The notes under the pieces: model-generated
Told to the model about the DNA's origin: nothing
The model's input: the letters and a program-made list of their open reading frames with translations, nothing else
Databases searched by the model: none
DNA from: Xanthocytophaga flava
Lineage (GTDB): Bacteria > Bacteroidota > Bacteroidia > Cytophagales > 172606-1
DNA: 64,000 nt
Assembly (NCBI GenBank): GCA_030068525.1
Contig: JASJOS010000001.1
Span: forward strand, 682,001-746,000
Reading direction: 5' to 3'
Shown: one piece after another, positions 34,986 to 44,711 of the stretch
How positions within the stretch are numbered: position 1 is the first letter of the stretch
Layout: each line of letters opens with the position of its first letter
Translations under genes and position numbers: made by a program

Positions 34986-35942
34986 GTGGACGATAAAGTA
35001 TTTAAAGAGTTAGTAAAAAAATTTCAGGCAGGTGAGTGTACAGAGAAAGAGATTGAACTTCTGTATCACTGGTTGGATATTCTGGAAGCAGATTCACGTC
35101 TGATAGATCCAGCTACAGACGAATTGGCGTCGCTTAAGGAGCAATCACTGGCAAACATTCTACCACATACCAAACAGGAGACACCAACCCGCAAGTTGTG
35201 GCCTGTTGTTGGAAAGATAGCAGCTGCATTCATTCTTGTTTCTTCCGTTGCACTATACCTTTTTCAACAATATGGTTCTGCAAAAACGGTAATAGTATCA
35301 ACAGGCAATCAGCAGATAAAAAAGATCCAGTTGCCAGATGGTTCACAGATCTGGTTATATGCAGGAACAACACTAGAATATAATGAACCCTTTGTACAAA
35401 AAGAGCGAGTAGTCAGATTAAAAGGACAAGCATTTTTTGATGTTAAACGGGATACACTTCATCCATTTGTAGTGAATACATTTGGTATTACTACCACCGT
35501 ATTAGGAACTTCTTTTAACATCAATGCTTATCCTCAAAATACAGCTGTACAGGTAGCAGTTGTGAGTGGAAAAGTAAAAGTGGGTTATACACGAAAAGCA
35601 TTCGCATTGCTCACACCCTCAGATCGTATCATTGTACAAAAGAGTAATCATACCAGTGAATTGGATCATATTGATCCGTCAGCCATTAAACGATGGACAT
35701 CCGGGGAAATATTCTTACGGAATGCATCTCTAAAAGAAGTACTTCAAACATTGGAACAATATTATGGTGTCAACTTTAAAACCCACTTTAATACTAATGA
35801 AGGCAACTTTACATTAAAACTAAATCAGAAACTATCTCTTGATCAAGCATTAGATATTATCCAACTAGTCAGTTATCAACCAAAAATCCGGTTTGAGATA
35901 AAAGAAAAAACCATTCACGTATACCGGACTAAAATCAAATAA
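34986..35942 (+). CDS. FecR-type anti-sigma factor / signal transducer
   Basis: The 318-residue protein has a short cytoplasmic helical N-terminus (VKKFQAGECTEKEIELLYHWL), one transmembrane segment (about residues 80-98), and a periplasmic FecR domain (GNQQIKKIQLPDGSQIWLYAGTTLEY, VRLKGQAFFDVKRD). The C-terminal secretin-like DUF4974 domain includes ASLKEVLQTLEQYYGVNF. It should hold the ECF sigma factor at the membrane and release it when the SusC STN domain signals. A GTG at 34986 is the only sensible start. It lies 154 nt after the sigma gene. Confidence 0.93.
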   Translation: MDDKVFKELVKKFQAGECTEKEIELLYHWLDILEADSRLIDPATDELASLKEQSLANILPHTKQETPTRKLWPVVGKIAAAFILVSSVALYLFQQYGSAKTVIVSTGNQQIKKIQLPDGSQIWLYAGTTLEYNEPFVQKERVVRLKGQAFFDVKRDTLHPFVVNTFGITTTVLGTSFNINAYPQNTAVQVAVVSGKVKVGYTRKAFALLTPSDRIIVQKSNHTSELDHIDPSAIKRWTSGEIFLRNASLKEVLQTLEQYYGVNFKTHFNTNEGNFTLKLNQKLSLDQALDIIQLVSYQPKIRFEIKEKTIHVYRTKIK

Positions 35943-35969
35943 TTAAGCAAACATACTATTTAACAAAAA

Positions 35970-36006
35970 AAGGTGCCAAAAGGCACCCAGGGAGCCTTTT
36001 GCCTTT
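35970..36006 (+). promoter_or_regulatory. Overlapping alternative hairpins between fecR and susC
   Basis: One hairpin is GGTGCC-AAAA-GGCACC (35972-35987). Its 3' arm is also part of AAAAGGC (35978-35984), which can pair with GCCTTTT (35994-36000), so the two structures exclude each other. It may terminate or attenuate transcription between the regulators and the transport genes. Confidence 0.4.
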
Positions 36007-36068
36007 AAAAACCGATATCAAACACACTAAACTCATTTAAAATCAATTATTTACCTTCTCAAACCATC

Positions 36069-39000
36069 ATGAAACACCCTTTCCGAATCCGACAATGCCT
36101 GGCTTGTCTATCTTTTATTCTCACTATCTGCTGCATACAGATCTCTTCAGCAACAACACCCAAAATGGTGATGTTACAGAAGAAGATCAAAAAGATGGTC
36201 ATACCAGAAGGTACTCTGGCCAATGCACTGGATCTTATTGAAGATAAGGCAGCAGTTAACCTGGCATATGATGAAAATGCTATTCTTTCCTATCAGGTAC
36301 AAAAGACCACTTTCAATGAGACTACAGTTGGAGATGTGCTAACTAATATGCTTCATAGGTTTCCGCAGCTACGATTTGAAGAAAAATATAATACCATTGT
36401 CATTTTCCCTAATACCACTTATGCAGAGGCTAGAGCTAAAGATATTACTGTAACAGGTACAGTAAAAGATGATCAGAATCAGCCATTAGCAGGTGTAACA
36501 GTAATTGTTAAAGGAACTAACATTGGTTCTATCTCAAATGCCGAGGGAAAATATACTATTTCAGTACCCTCTCAGGATGCAACTCTTGTCTTTAGTTTTA
36601 TTGGTTATGTATCAGAAGAGGTAGCAATTGGTAGTCGTACATCTGTAGATGTAACACTGGTTAATGATGTAAAATCATTGATGGAAGTAGTTGTGGTAGG
36701 ATATGGTACCCAGAAAAAGGCAGAAGTTACAGGTGCTGTATCCTCAATCTCAACTAAAGAAATAAGCAGCAGAAATTACAATTCAGCTGCAGAAGTACTA
36801 CAGGGAACAGTTCCTGGTGTAACCATCATGAACAATGGAGGTGATCCAACATCTCAACCTTCCATTAACATCCGTGGTATTGGATCTATTAATGGTGAAA
36901 GTCCACTTATCATTGTTGATGGATCAATATTTATGGGACCTTTCAACTCTATTAATCCTAATGATATAGAGTCTTTAAGTGTATTAAAGGATGCGTCTGC
37001 TGCTATTTATGGTGCTCGCGCTTCTGGTGGTGTAATATTGATTACTACCAAAAAAGGCCTTTCCAACAAATATACAGTAACTGTAAATTATCAGCAGGGA
37101 GTTCAGCAAGTTGCAAAGAAACTGAGTGCATTGAATTCAGCAGAACGTGCAGATATTGTAAATCAGATACGTAGTAATGAAGGCTTAGATGCAGATCCCG
37201 CTTTCACTACCTTTCCAGATGCACGTATTACCAAAACAAATTGGATGAATGAAATCTTCCAAACGGGAAAAATTTATAATGTGAATGCAGGTATCAGTGG
37301 AGGAAACGAAAAAAGTACATTCTTCCTATCAGGGGGTTATAGAAAAAACGAAGGTATACTTCTCAATACTTTTTCTGACCGTTTTACAGCTCGCTTAAAT
37401 TCGTCTCATCAGCTTCATAAAAAAGTAAAAATAGGTGAGAACCTTTCTTATTCTCTTACAAATGGGCAAGGAGCTAATACATTTAGTTCTTATACAGGAC
37501 CAATCATAGGTGCTATTTTCTATCCTACCAATGCAACTGTGTACAGAGAAGATGGTTCCGGACTTTTTGGAGGAGTACCTGAACAATATCCAGCATCTTA
37601 TGGTGATGTGATAAATCCTGTAGCTTACCTGAAACGTCTTGACAGCAAGAATCCAATATCCAACCTTCTGATCAACCCTTATCTGGAATGGGATATTATA
37701 CCAGGATTGAAGTTTCGTAGCAACTGGGCATACACTCGCATCAATGACGATTCTAAACAATTCAATAGCAAGGTTCTGGAAACTGGTAAAATCTTTGATT
37801 TTAATGAATTGATTCAAAATCATAGACTCTTCCAAAGCTTGCTCAATGAGCAAACCCTACAATGGGATCAGACATTTGGAGGAAAGCATAAACTAAATGC
37901 ATTGCTGGGACATACATATGAGCATTGGAAAAACGAATCCTATTCAGTAACCGGGACAGGATTTGACAATGAAGCACCTTCACAACGTTATCTAACCAAT
38001 GCCAAAACTATCTCTGCTTATAGTTCAGATATATATGAAGTAAATCAGGAATCCTATTTAGGCCGACTTAATTACTCCTTTGCCGATAAGTATCTGTTGA
38101 CAGGAATTCTACGTCGTGATGGTACATCAAAACTGGTAGGAAATAAGCGTTGGAAATGGTATCCATCTGTTTCAGCAGGCTGGGTTATCTCACAGGAGTC
38201 CTTTATGCAAAACATCTCTTTGATCACCAATCTAAAATTACGGGCAAGTTGGGGGATGATCGGTAATCTGGGACAATTAGGACCTTATGCATTCAGCTTG
38301 CCTCTGGATAAAACACAGACTATGATGGGTCAAAATCCCAGCTTACAGTTAGGCTTTGCAGAAAATGAATTGTCTAACTCCAATTTGGTATGGGAAAGTT
38401 CTGAACAGAAAAATATTGGTTTAGACTTTGGTATATTAAATGGTCAGTTTACAGGTGCTGTTGATCTTTTTGTTAAGAATAATAAGAACATGCTTCTTCG
38501 CCGTACACTTCCAGGAACAGCAGGTGCACCTAAAGGTCAGATTATTAACGCTGGTAATATGGAAAACCGGGGAATTGAATTTGGACTTACCTATCATAAA
38601 TCCAAAGGAGACTTTCAGTTTGATATTACTGCAAATGCAGCACGTGTAAAAAACACCTTAAAGGCCTTGTACGATGATGTTAAATCCCAACCAATGGGTT
38701 CAACAGTACGCCAGTTGCCTTTGTCAAACATTGCACGAATCGGAGATCCCTTTAATGCATTCTATGGTTATCGGACAGAAGGCTTATTCAAGTCAGATGA
38801 TGACGCAGCTAATTATGTAAACAATAAAGGTGAAAGATTACTTCCTAAAGCTCAAGGAGGAGATTTGAAATTTGTTGATACAAATAATGATGGCGTTATA
38901 AATGATAATGATCGTGTAATTCTAGGTAGTATATTCCCAAAATGGACCTATAGCCTAAATGGAAACTTCAGATATAAGAATTTTGACTTGAATCTTTTCT

Positions 39001-39419
39001 TCCAGGGAGCTAGTGGCAACAAGGTACTGAATGCCGTAAAATACACAGGTCTAAATGCAACTTTCTTTAGCTACAACTTCCTGTCTGACATAAAAAATGC
39101 ATGGACTCCTGAAAATACAAATACTAATGTTCCCCGGTTAAGTGTAGTAGACCCTAACAATAACTTTGGAAGAGTATCTGATTTTTATGTTGAAGATGCT
39201 TCATACCTGCGGCTGAAAAGTTTAACATTGGGTTATACGATTCCTTCTACATGGCTGAAAGGCGTACGCCCTCGCGTTTATTTCACAGGACAAAATCTGT
39301 TTACAATCACAAACTATTCAGGGATGGATCCTGAAGTGGGAATGAATAACTATGGTATTGACCTTGGACTATATCCTGTATCCCGTGTGTATATGTTTGG
39401 CATTGATGTAAACTTCTAA
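36069..39419 (+). CDS. SusC/RagA-family TonB-dependent transporter with STN signalling domain
   Basis: The 1116-residue outer-membrane protein has a signal peptide, an STN domain (about residues 38-118, PEGTLANALDLIEDKAAVNLAY), a carboxypeptidase-D-like domain (VTGTVKDDQNQPLAGVTVIVKGTNIGS), a plug (EVVVVGYGTQKKAEVTGAVSSI...SINIRGIGS), and a 22-stranded barrel ending in a terminal Phe. With SusD it forms a gated importer energised by TonB. The STN domain lets it act as sensor for the FecR/ECF pair just upstream. Ligand is unknown. The downstream phospholipase C and phosphatase genes suggest phosphoester compounds rather than glycans. Confidence 0.96.
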   Translation: MKHPFRIRQCLACLSFILTICCIQISSATTPKMVMLQKKIKKMVIPEGTLANALDLIEDKAAVNLAYDENAILSYQVQKTTFNETTVGDVLTNMLHRFPQLRFEEKYNTIVIFPNTTYAEARAKDITVTGTVKDDQNQPLAGVTVIVKGTNIGSISNAEGKYTISVPSQDATLVFSFIGYVSEEVAIGSRTSVDVTLVNDVKSLMEVVVVGYGTQKKAEVTGAVSSISTKEISSRNYNSAAEVLQGTVPGVTIMNNGGDPTSQPSINIRGIGSINGESPLIIVDGSIFMGPFNSINPNDIESLSVLKDASAAIYGARASGGVILITTKKGLSNKYTVTVNYQQGVQQVAKKLSALNSAERADIVNQIRSNEGLDADPAFTTFPDARITKTNWMNEIFQTGKIYNVNAGISGGNEKSTFFLSGGYRKNEGILLNTFSDRFTARLNSSHQLHKKVKIGENLSYSLTNGQGANTFSSYTGPIIGAIFYPTNATVYREDGSGLFGGVPEQYPASYGDVINPVAYLKRLDSKNPISNLLINPYLEWDIIPGLKFRSNWAYTRINDDSKQFNSKVLETGKIFDFNELIQNHRLFQSLLNEQTLQWDQTFGGKHKLNALLGHTYEHWKNESYSVTGTGFDNEAPSQRYLTNAKTISAYSSDIYEVNQESYLGRLNYSFADKYLLTGILRRDGTSKLVGNKRWKWYPSVSAGWVISQESFMQNISLITNLKLRASWGMIGNLGQLGPYAFSLPLDKTQTMMGQNPSLQLGFAENELSNSNLVWESSEQKNIGLDFGILNGQFTGAVDLFVKNNKNMLLRRTLPGTAGAPKGQIINAGNMENRGIEFGLTYHKSKGDFQFDITANAARVKNTLKALYDDVKSQPMGSTVRQLPLSNIARIGDPFNAFYGYRTEGLFKSDDDAANYVNNKGERLLPKAQGGDLKFVDTNNDGVINDNDRVILGSIFPKWTYSLNGNFRYKNFDLNLFFQGASGNKVLNAVKYTGLNATFFSYNFLSDIKNAWTPENTNTNVPRLSVVDPNNNFGRVSDFYVEDASYLRLKSLTLGYTIPSTWLKGVRPRVYFTGQNLFTITNYSGMDPEVGMNNYGIDLGLYPVSRVYMFGIDVNF

Positions 39420-39469
39420 TCTGACAGCATTTACTTAATAAAACAATTGAATTTCCATTGATATATCCT

Positions 39470-40993
39470 ATGAACAATATAGTAAAAAATATAACCTTAC
39501 TAGCATCTTTACTAATAGCTACTTCTTGTAGCAATATGTTGGATGTTGAACCTCAGGGAGCGCCAACTTCAGGCTCTTTCTGGAAGACAGAAGCCGACGC
39601 TATTGCAGGAGTTAACGCTGTATATGATCTGTATTCAGATGATGATATGTATGGTCGTGGTTTTTTCTGGCTAAACAACGCAAGTGATGATATTGGTACA
39701 AAACCTCGTGCCAATGCAGAAAAAATTAAGAACTTTTTAGTCAATGGCAGCGAATCTGATACCAAATCCATCTGGGCAAAGCACTATCAGGTAATGAAAC
39801 GTTGTAATGACGTAATCCGCAATGTGCCTAAAATTATAATAACAGATGAAGTATTAAAGAATCGTTTGATTGGAGAAGCGTACTTTAACCATGCTGTTAT
39901 GCATCTTGAACTGGCCTACAGATATGGCGATGATCGGGCAGGTATTCCAATTCAGGATAGAGAGAACCCTGAAAATATCTATGTGATACGTACTAAAAAT
40001 GTTGGAGAGAACTATGCATATATAGTAGCTGATCTGGCTAAAGCAGCAGAATTACTTCCTTATTTTTCTGAGTATACTTCAGCCGATTATGGCAGAGCAC
40101 ATAAAACAGCTGCATGGGCTTATATGGCACGTACCTACCTATACGCCAAAGATTGGTCTAATGCTGAAAAATATGCAGACATGGTTATCAATAGTGGTAA
40201 ACATGGCTTACTCACTGAATTTGAAGATGTATTTAAGATTGCCAATAACTGGTCAAAGGAATATATCTGGTCTGTATCTTCCAGTGCGAGCAATACATCT
40301 AAAGGATGTATTTTTCCAGGTGTACTATTAGAAGACAAGGGCTGGGGACTTTACAATGGATGGGGCAACTTTTATCCTACGAAAGAGTTGTTTGACACCT
40401 ATCAGGAAGGTGATAAACGTCTACCTGCTACTATTCTGAAAACAGGTGATAAGTTCATGTACTTTGGTGAAGAACGTACTTTCAATGTGGGAAGTTTTAC
40501 TGTAGGTTCCAGCAACCGTACTGGGTATCAGTTCAAGAAATACATGGAACCTTTTGGATATGCAAATCCAGTTGGGACCTATGTTAATCCAAATGGAGAT
40601 AAACCATCTACAACATTGAATGTACCTCTGCTAAGATATGCGGATGTCATTCTGATAAAAGCAGAGGCACGTCTTATGCAAAATAAAGATGCAGACACAG
40701 AAATTAACATGATCCGTAATCGTGCAGGGTTAGCATCCATCAGTAATGCTACAATGATAGATCTGAAAAGAGAAAGACGTTGCGAGTTTGCAGGAGAATG
40801 GACAGATCGCCACTGGGACCTTGTACGTTGGGGAGATGCAGAAGCTACCTATGCCAAACCCCTTCACCATGCAGATGGACATGTGATTTATGAAGGTCGC
40901 ACATTTAAACCTACTGTGCATCATGTATGGCCAATTCCTCCGGATGAGATTGCAGTAAGCAAAGGTGCTCTTTGGCAGAACGAAGGTTATTAA
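39470..40993 (+). CDS. SusD/RagB-family nutrient-binding lipoprotein
   Basis: The 507-residue surface lipoprotein starts at ATG 39470 with a leader ending in a lipobox (LLIATSCSN, Cys near residue 20). The longer TTG-start frame at 39458 is rejected. The mature protein has the SusD pattern: LDVEPQGAPTSGSFW, then helical TPR-like repeats (YRYGDDRAGIP, ARTYLYAKDWSNAEKYADMVI), and the C-terminal motif IKAEARLMQNKD...IRNRAGL...ERRCEFAGEW.DRHWDLVRWG. It caps the SusC barrel and captures ligand. It is 50 nt after susC and a strong terminator follows. Confidence 0.96.
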   Translation: MNNIVKNITLLASLLIATSCSNMLDVEPQGAPTSGSFWKTEADAIAGVNAVYDLYSDDDMYGRGFFWLNNASDDIGTKPRANAEKIKNFLVNGSESDTKSIWAKHYQVMKRCNDVIRNVPKIIITDEVLKNRLIGEAYFNHAVMHLELAYRYGDDRAGIPIQDRENPENIYVIRTKNVGENYAYIVADLAKAAELLPYFSEYTSADYGRAHKTAAWAYMARTYLYAKDWSNAEKYADMVINSGKHGLLTEFEDVFKIANNWSKEYIWSVSSSASNTSKGCIFPGVLLEDKGWGLYNGWGNFYPTKELFDTYQEGDKRLPATILKTGDKFMYFGEERTFNVGSFTVGSSNRTGYQFKKYMEPFGYANPVGTYVNPNGDKPSTTLNVPLLRYADVILIKAEARLMQNKDADTEINMIRNRAGLASISNATMIDLKRERRCEFAGEWTDRHWDLVRWGDAEATYAKPLHHADGHVIYEGRTFKPTVHHVWPIPPDEIAVSKGALWQNEGY

Positions 40994-41002
40994 ATTTTCT
41001 TT

Positions 41003-41046
41003 CAGAATAGGTAAAGGTCAACTTTACCTATTCTGATCCTTTTTTA
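41003..41046 (+). terminator. Strong terminator after susD
   Basis: A 14-bp perfect stem (CAGAATAGGTAAAG with its complement, loop 5 nt) is followed by ATCC and a T6 run. It implies that the phospholipase gene has its own promoter or depends on readthrough. Confidence 0.9.
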
Positions 41047-41092
41047 TATACTTTTCTTTTATCTACTTTTATTCATCTTTTCACTTATTCAC

Positions 41093-42040
41093 ATGAAAAA
41101 GCACCTTTTTTCTCTGTCAGTAAGCATTTTTACAGTTGCATATTTATTGGTTGGCTGTCAATCTGAAAGTCCGGTTCAACCAAAGTCATCTCATTCTGGC
41201 AAATCGGCTAAGGTTGCCTATTCACTTAACAACTGGATGAGTCTGGTAAGCAGTAGCCTTACACTTTCACAGCTTTCTATTCCAGGTACACATGACTCTG
41301 GTGCACTTTATGAACCTGTTTCAGGAACAGCCAAATGCCAGAATCTTACAATAGGCAACCAGCTTACAGCAGGTATACGTTTCCTGGATGTCCGTTGCAG
41401 ACACATTGATAACGCATTTGCTATCCACCATGGCTCGATCTATCAAAACATGAACTTTGATGATGTTCTCAATGCCTGCTGGAGTTTTTTAGCGAGCAAC
41501 CCTACCGAGACTATAATTATGAGTGTTAAAGAAGAGTATAACTCTTCGAATGTTAGCCGCACTTTTGAACAAACATTTGATTCCTATATACAGAAAAACC
41601 CGAGTCAGTGGTACCTGGGATCATCTGTTCCAGCTTTAGGTAGTGTTCGTGGAAAGATCGTCCTTCTCAGACGTTTTAGTGCTACCAGTACTCCAAAAGG
41701 AATTGATGCTACCAACTGGGCAGACAATACAACCTTTACATCAGGTATACTGAATGTGCAGGATTATTATAATGTGAGCAGTGCTGACCAAAAATGGACT
41801 TCTATTACCAATCAGTTTAATGCAGCTTTAGCAGGAAGCAGCAATACCTTGTATCTGAATTATACTAGTGGTTACAAGGCTCTTATTTTTGGAATTCCTA
41901 GTATTACTACTGTCTCCAACTCTGTTAATCCAAAAATCACCACTTACTTTACGACTAACACAAGTGGCAGATACGGCATTATCCCAATGGATTTTGCTGA
42001 TTCTGGTCGCAGTTCCTTAATCATTGCAACCAATTTTTAA
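41093..42040 (+). CDS. Phosphatidylinositol-specific phospholipase C, lipoprotein
   Basis: The 315-residue protein has a lipoprotein signal ending in YLLVGCQSES (Cys near residue 22). The PI-PLC X domain follows: LSIPGTHDSGAL with catalytic His67, GIRFLDVRCRH, and FAIHHGSIYQN with the second catalytic histidine at 112/113, then TETIIMSVKEEY. Bacterial enzymes of this kind cut phosphatidylinositol to diacylglycerol and inositol cyclic phosphate without calcium. The lipid anchor puts it on the outer membrane, where it could act on eukaryotic membrane lipids or on phosphoinositide debris. It lies between terminators, next to SusCD and PhoX. Confidence 0.92.
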   Translation: MKKHLFSLSVSIFTVAYLLVGCQSESPVQPKSSHSGKSAKVAYSLNNWMSLVSSSLTLSQLSIPGTHDSGALYEPVSGTAKCQNLTIGNQLTAGIRFLDVRCRHIDNAFAIHHGSIYQNMNFDDVLNACWSFLASNPTETIIMSVKEEYNSSNVSRTFEQTFDSYIQKNPSQWYLGSSVPALGSVRGKIVLLRRFSATSTPKGIDATNWADNTTFTSGILNVQDYYNVSSADQKWTSITNQFNAALAGSSNTLYLNYTSGYKALIFGIPSITTVSNSVNPKITTYFTTNTSGRYGIIPMDFADSGRSSLIIATNF

Positions 42041-42061
42041 TCCTATTACAAATACATTTAT

Positions 42062-42099
42062 ATAAAATGCCTCTTGTCATGTCGACAGAGGCATTTTAT
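42062..42099 (+). terminator. Terminator of the phospholipase gene
   Basis: A 13-bp perfect stem (ATAAAATGCCTCT with its complement, loop 12 nt) starts 22 nt after the stop. Confidence 0.85.
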
Positions 42100-42158
42100 A
42101 TCCTGGATTAGTCAGTCTTTGTCATTTTAATTCTTTTATCCACAACCAAACAAATTTC

Positions 42159-43763
42159 ATGAGTACTTCATCCAGAAGAGAGTTTCTTCAGTTTTTAGGC
42201 CGTGCAGCTATTACTACGTATGGATTATCTATTCTACCAACAGATAATCTTCTTGCAGCTTCTTTACAATCAAATGCCTTACCGTTTACTCCTATCGAAC
42301 CTTCCGATGCAGATAAGCTCATACTGGCAGAAGGATTTCAATATCATGTGGTTGCCAAATGGGGCGATAAACTTAATAAGACAGAAAAATATGGTACACA
42401 CAATGACTTTGTAACCTTTATCTCATCCGTTAAACAAGCTAAAAACGAAGGCATCTTATGGGTCAATCACGAGTATACAAATCCATTGTTTATTAACGGC
42501 AAACCGTATACAAAAGGAGAAACCAGAACAAAAGCAGAAGTGCTGGCAGAGATGGAGAGCATAGGTGGTAGTATTGTCAAGATCCGAAAAAACCCGAAAG
42601 ATTCTCAATGGAAAATAGTACAAGGAGATCCTGTAAACAAACGTATTACAGCCTTAACAGACATTCCTTTTGCCTGGCATGAACCCATTGCAGGGTCTAA
42701 AACAGCTATTGGTACACTAGCCAATTGTGCAGGCGGTCAGACTCCATGGGGTAGTGCATTATCTTGTGAAGAAAACTACGATACATTCTGGGGAGAGCTG
42801 GACCTCTCAAAACCTGATAAGCCCAAAATACGAATGGGTGACTATGGATGGGATACTGTGTTTCATTACACTCCGGAACATTATGGATGGGTAGTAGAAA
42901 TCAATCCACTCACCGGACAAGCTAAAAAGCTGGTAGCTTTAGGCAGATTTGCCCATGAAGCAGCCACTGTATGGCAACTACCCGATAAACGTTGTGTAGT
43001 ATACACAGGAGATGATAAAGAAGATGAGCACCTTTACAAATTCATCGCCTCCGAACCTAACTCACTTGAGAAAGGAAAACTCTATGTAGCCAATACCGAA
43101 CGAGGAGAATGGATATCGCTGGATATCCAGGATCAGCCTGTATTACAACAACTTTTTACAAGTCAAACAGAAGTACTGATACGCTGCAGAGAAGCAGCCA
43201 AACTTGTGGGGGCTACACCTCTAAACAGACCTGAAGATATTGAGATAGATCCTATCACTAAAGACATCTTTGTTTGTCTCACCAACAATGCCCGCAAAGG
43301 AGATGTTTATGGATCTATTATGCGTATTACAGAAAAAGATGGAAAAGACGGGCTTCGTTTTGAGTCAAAAATATTTATGGCAGGCGGGCCTGATACAGGA
43401 TTTGCCTGTCCGGATAATATGGTTTTTGACAACAAAGGCAACCTGTGGTTTACATCTGATATGTATAACATGAACAAAGGAGATTATATACCTTTTAAAA
43501 ATAATGGGTTCTTCTTTGTTCCTATGTCTGGAGAAAATGCAGGAAAAGTTTACCAGGTAGCCTCTGCTCCTATGGATGCAGAGTTCACAGGCCCTTGTTT
43601 CTCCCCTGATTATGAAACGTTATTCTTATGTGTCCAACATCCGGGCGAAAACTCAAAAAGTCTGAAAGAACTGACAAGTCATTTTCCGGATGGAGGAGAT
43701 AGTATTCCAAAATCCTGTCTGGTAGCTATTACAGGGCAAGCATTACAGGAAATTGTACAATAA
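42159..43763 (+). CDS. PhoX-family (DUF839) alkaline phosphatase, Tat-exported
   Basis: The 534-residue protein starts with a Tat signal peptide (SRREFLQFLGRAAITTYG) and carries PhoX family motifs: ILWVNHEYTNP near the N-terminus, WGSALSCEENYDTFWGE, FAHEAATVWQLPDKRCVVYTGDD and GFACPDNMVFDNKGNLWFTSDMY. PhoX enzymes are Ca2+- and Fe3+-dependent phosphomonoesterases that fold before Tat export. Here the enzyme could dephosphorylate the inositol phosphates made by the neighbouring phospholipase after uptake. A promoter is expected in the 59 nt after the phospholipase terminator. A terminator follows. Confidence 0.93.
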   Translation: MSTSSRREFLQFLGRAAITTYGLSILPTDNLLAASLQSNALPFTPIEPSDADKLILAEGFQYHVVAKWGDKLNKTEKYGTHNDFVTFISSVKQAKNEGILWVNHEYTNPLFINGKPYTKGETRTKAEVLAEMESIGGSIVKIRKNPKDSQWKIVQGDPVNKRITALTDIPFAWHEPIAGSKTAIGTLANCAGGQTPWGSALSCEENYDTFWGELDLSKPDKPKIRMGDYGWDTVFHYTPEHYGWVVEINPLTGQAKKLVALGRFAHEAATVWQLPDKRCVVYTGDDKEDEHLYKFIASEPNSLEKGKLYVANTERGEWISLDIQDQPVLQQLFTSQTEVLIRCREAAKLVGATPLNRPEDIEIDPITKDIFVCLTNNARKGDVYGSIMRITEKDGKDGLRFESKIFMAGGPDTGFACPDNMVFDNKGNLWFTSDMYNMNKGDYIPFKNNGFFFVPMSGENAGKVYQVASAPMDAEFTGPCFSPDYETLFLCVQHPGENSKSLKELTSHFPDGGDSIPKSCLVAITGQALQEIVQ

Positions 43764-43782
43764 TTTACTTTTATACAATAAG

Positions 43783-43815
43783 AAGAGCCAGACAGAATTG
43801 CCTGGTTCTTTTTAT
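43783..43815. terminator. Terminator between phoX-like and M15 genes
   Basis: The stem AAGAGCCAG.CA / TG.CTGGTTCTT, with a small loop, is followed by TTTTATCTT. It lies between convergent genes and may serve both. Confidence 0.8.
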
Positions 43816-43829
43816 CTTAAAAATGCTGT

Positions 43830-44711
43830 TTATAAATTAGCTTCATCAATAAGCATCTCCGGACGATATTCAAAGTGCATAGTATCATAATAGTACCACT
43901 TACCACCCCAGATAAAACCATATTTTTCAAACAATTCTATAATCTCGATTGGGTAACGGTTTTTAAATTTATGAGGTCGGCCCATCTGTTTATCCCATAA
44001 CCAATAATCCGCATACCGGATATTAATATCTACAGCAATTCCAAAACTGTGTGCACTTTTACGATCTGTCCCCCGAATGCTACGCCAGTTGAAAGCTCCC
44101 CCTGGACTACGCACATATTTTAGCCATTCCGGGTGGTTGTCCAGTTCATCAGATATAGCCTGTATTTTTTTATGGATATCATTAACAGTCGTCACATACA
44201 TCTTCAGCTTCTGAGTCTTCGGTAACCAACGTACCAGAGCCAGCTTTCCATGCACCTCTGCATGTGTTGAACCATACATTTTTTCAAAGAAAGGAGTGTA
44301 ACGAATTTTGGTAGTATCTATTACATTTTCAGTAGGATCAGGAAAATTTCGCCCTTTAACATACTTCTTACCCATCTGATCTTCAAGGTCCGGATTTAAA
44401 AGTAAGGCATCATAATCCTTATTTTGTATCCCATCATCATAAGGCATAACAGTACTATCCTTCCAAATCAGTGAATTGGAAGTAGCTCCAATCAACTGAT
44501 CCGGATATGCTTTTATTAGCTTCCGGAGCCCAATAGGAATTGTATCTGAATCTGCTCCTACTGCTGTTTCCTGGGCAAATAATGGTGTAGACCCTGGTAT
44601 AAGCAAATATATAACACCCTGTACAGATATAATTAAGACCAATAGTATTACAATCAATCGCCAATGCATTGATTTTCTGGTAGATGAATTGAGCAACGAG
44701 GCATTCGGCAT
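43830..44711 (-). CDS. M15-family peptidoglycan peptidase, membrane-anchored
   Basis: The 293-residue protein has an N-terminal transmembrane anchor (about residues 18-38) and a periplasmic VanY/M15-like domain at the C-terminus. Zinc and catalytic residues are visible in SAHSFGIAVDIN (His and Asp) and MHFEYRPEML (His). Other conserved segments are RSIRGTDRKSAHS and YGFIWGGKWYYYDTMHFE. M15 enzymes are D,D-carboxypeptidases or L,D-type peptidases that trim peptidoglycan stem peptides. The middle part (residues about 45-160) is not recognised. Alternative start: the Met near residue 15 (MHWRLIV). Confidence 0.87.
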   Translation of the reverse strand: MPNASLLNSSTRKSMHWRLIVILLVLIISVQGVIYLLIPGSTPLFAQETAVGADSDTIPIGLRKLIKAYPDQLIGATSNSLIWKDSTVMPYDDGIQNKDYDALLLNPDLEDQMGKKYVKGRNFPDPTENVIDTTKIRYTPFFEKMYGSTHAEVHGKLALVRWLPKTQKLKMYVTTVNDIHKKIQAISDELDNHPEWLKYVRSPGGAFNWRSIRGTDRKSAHSFGIAVDINIRYADYWLWDKQMGRPHKFKNRYPIEIIELFEKYGFIWGGKWYYYDTMHFEYRPEMLIDEANL

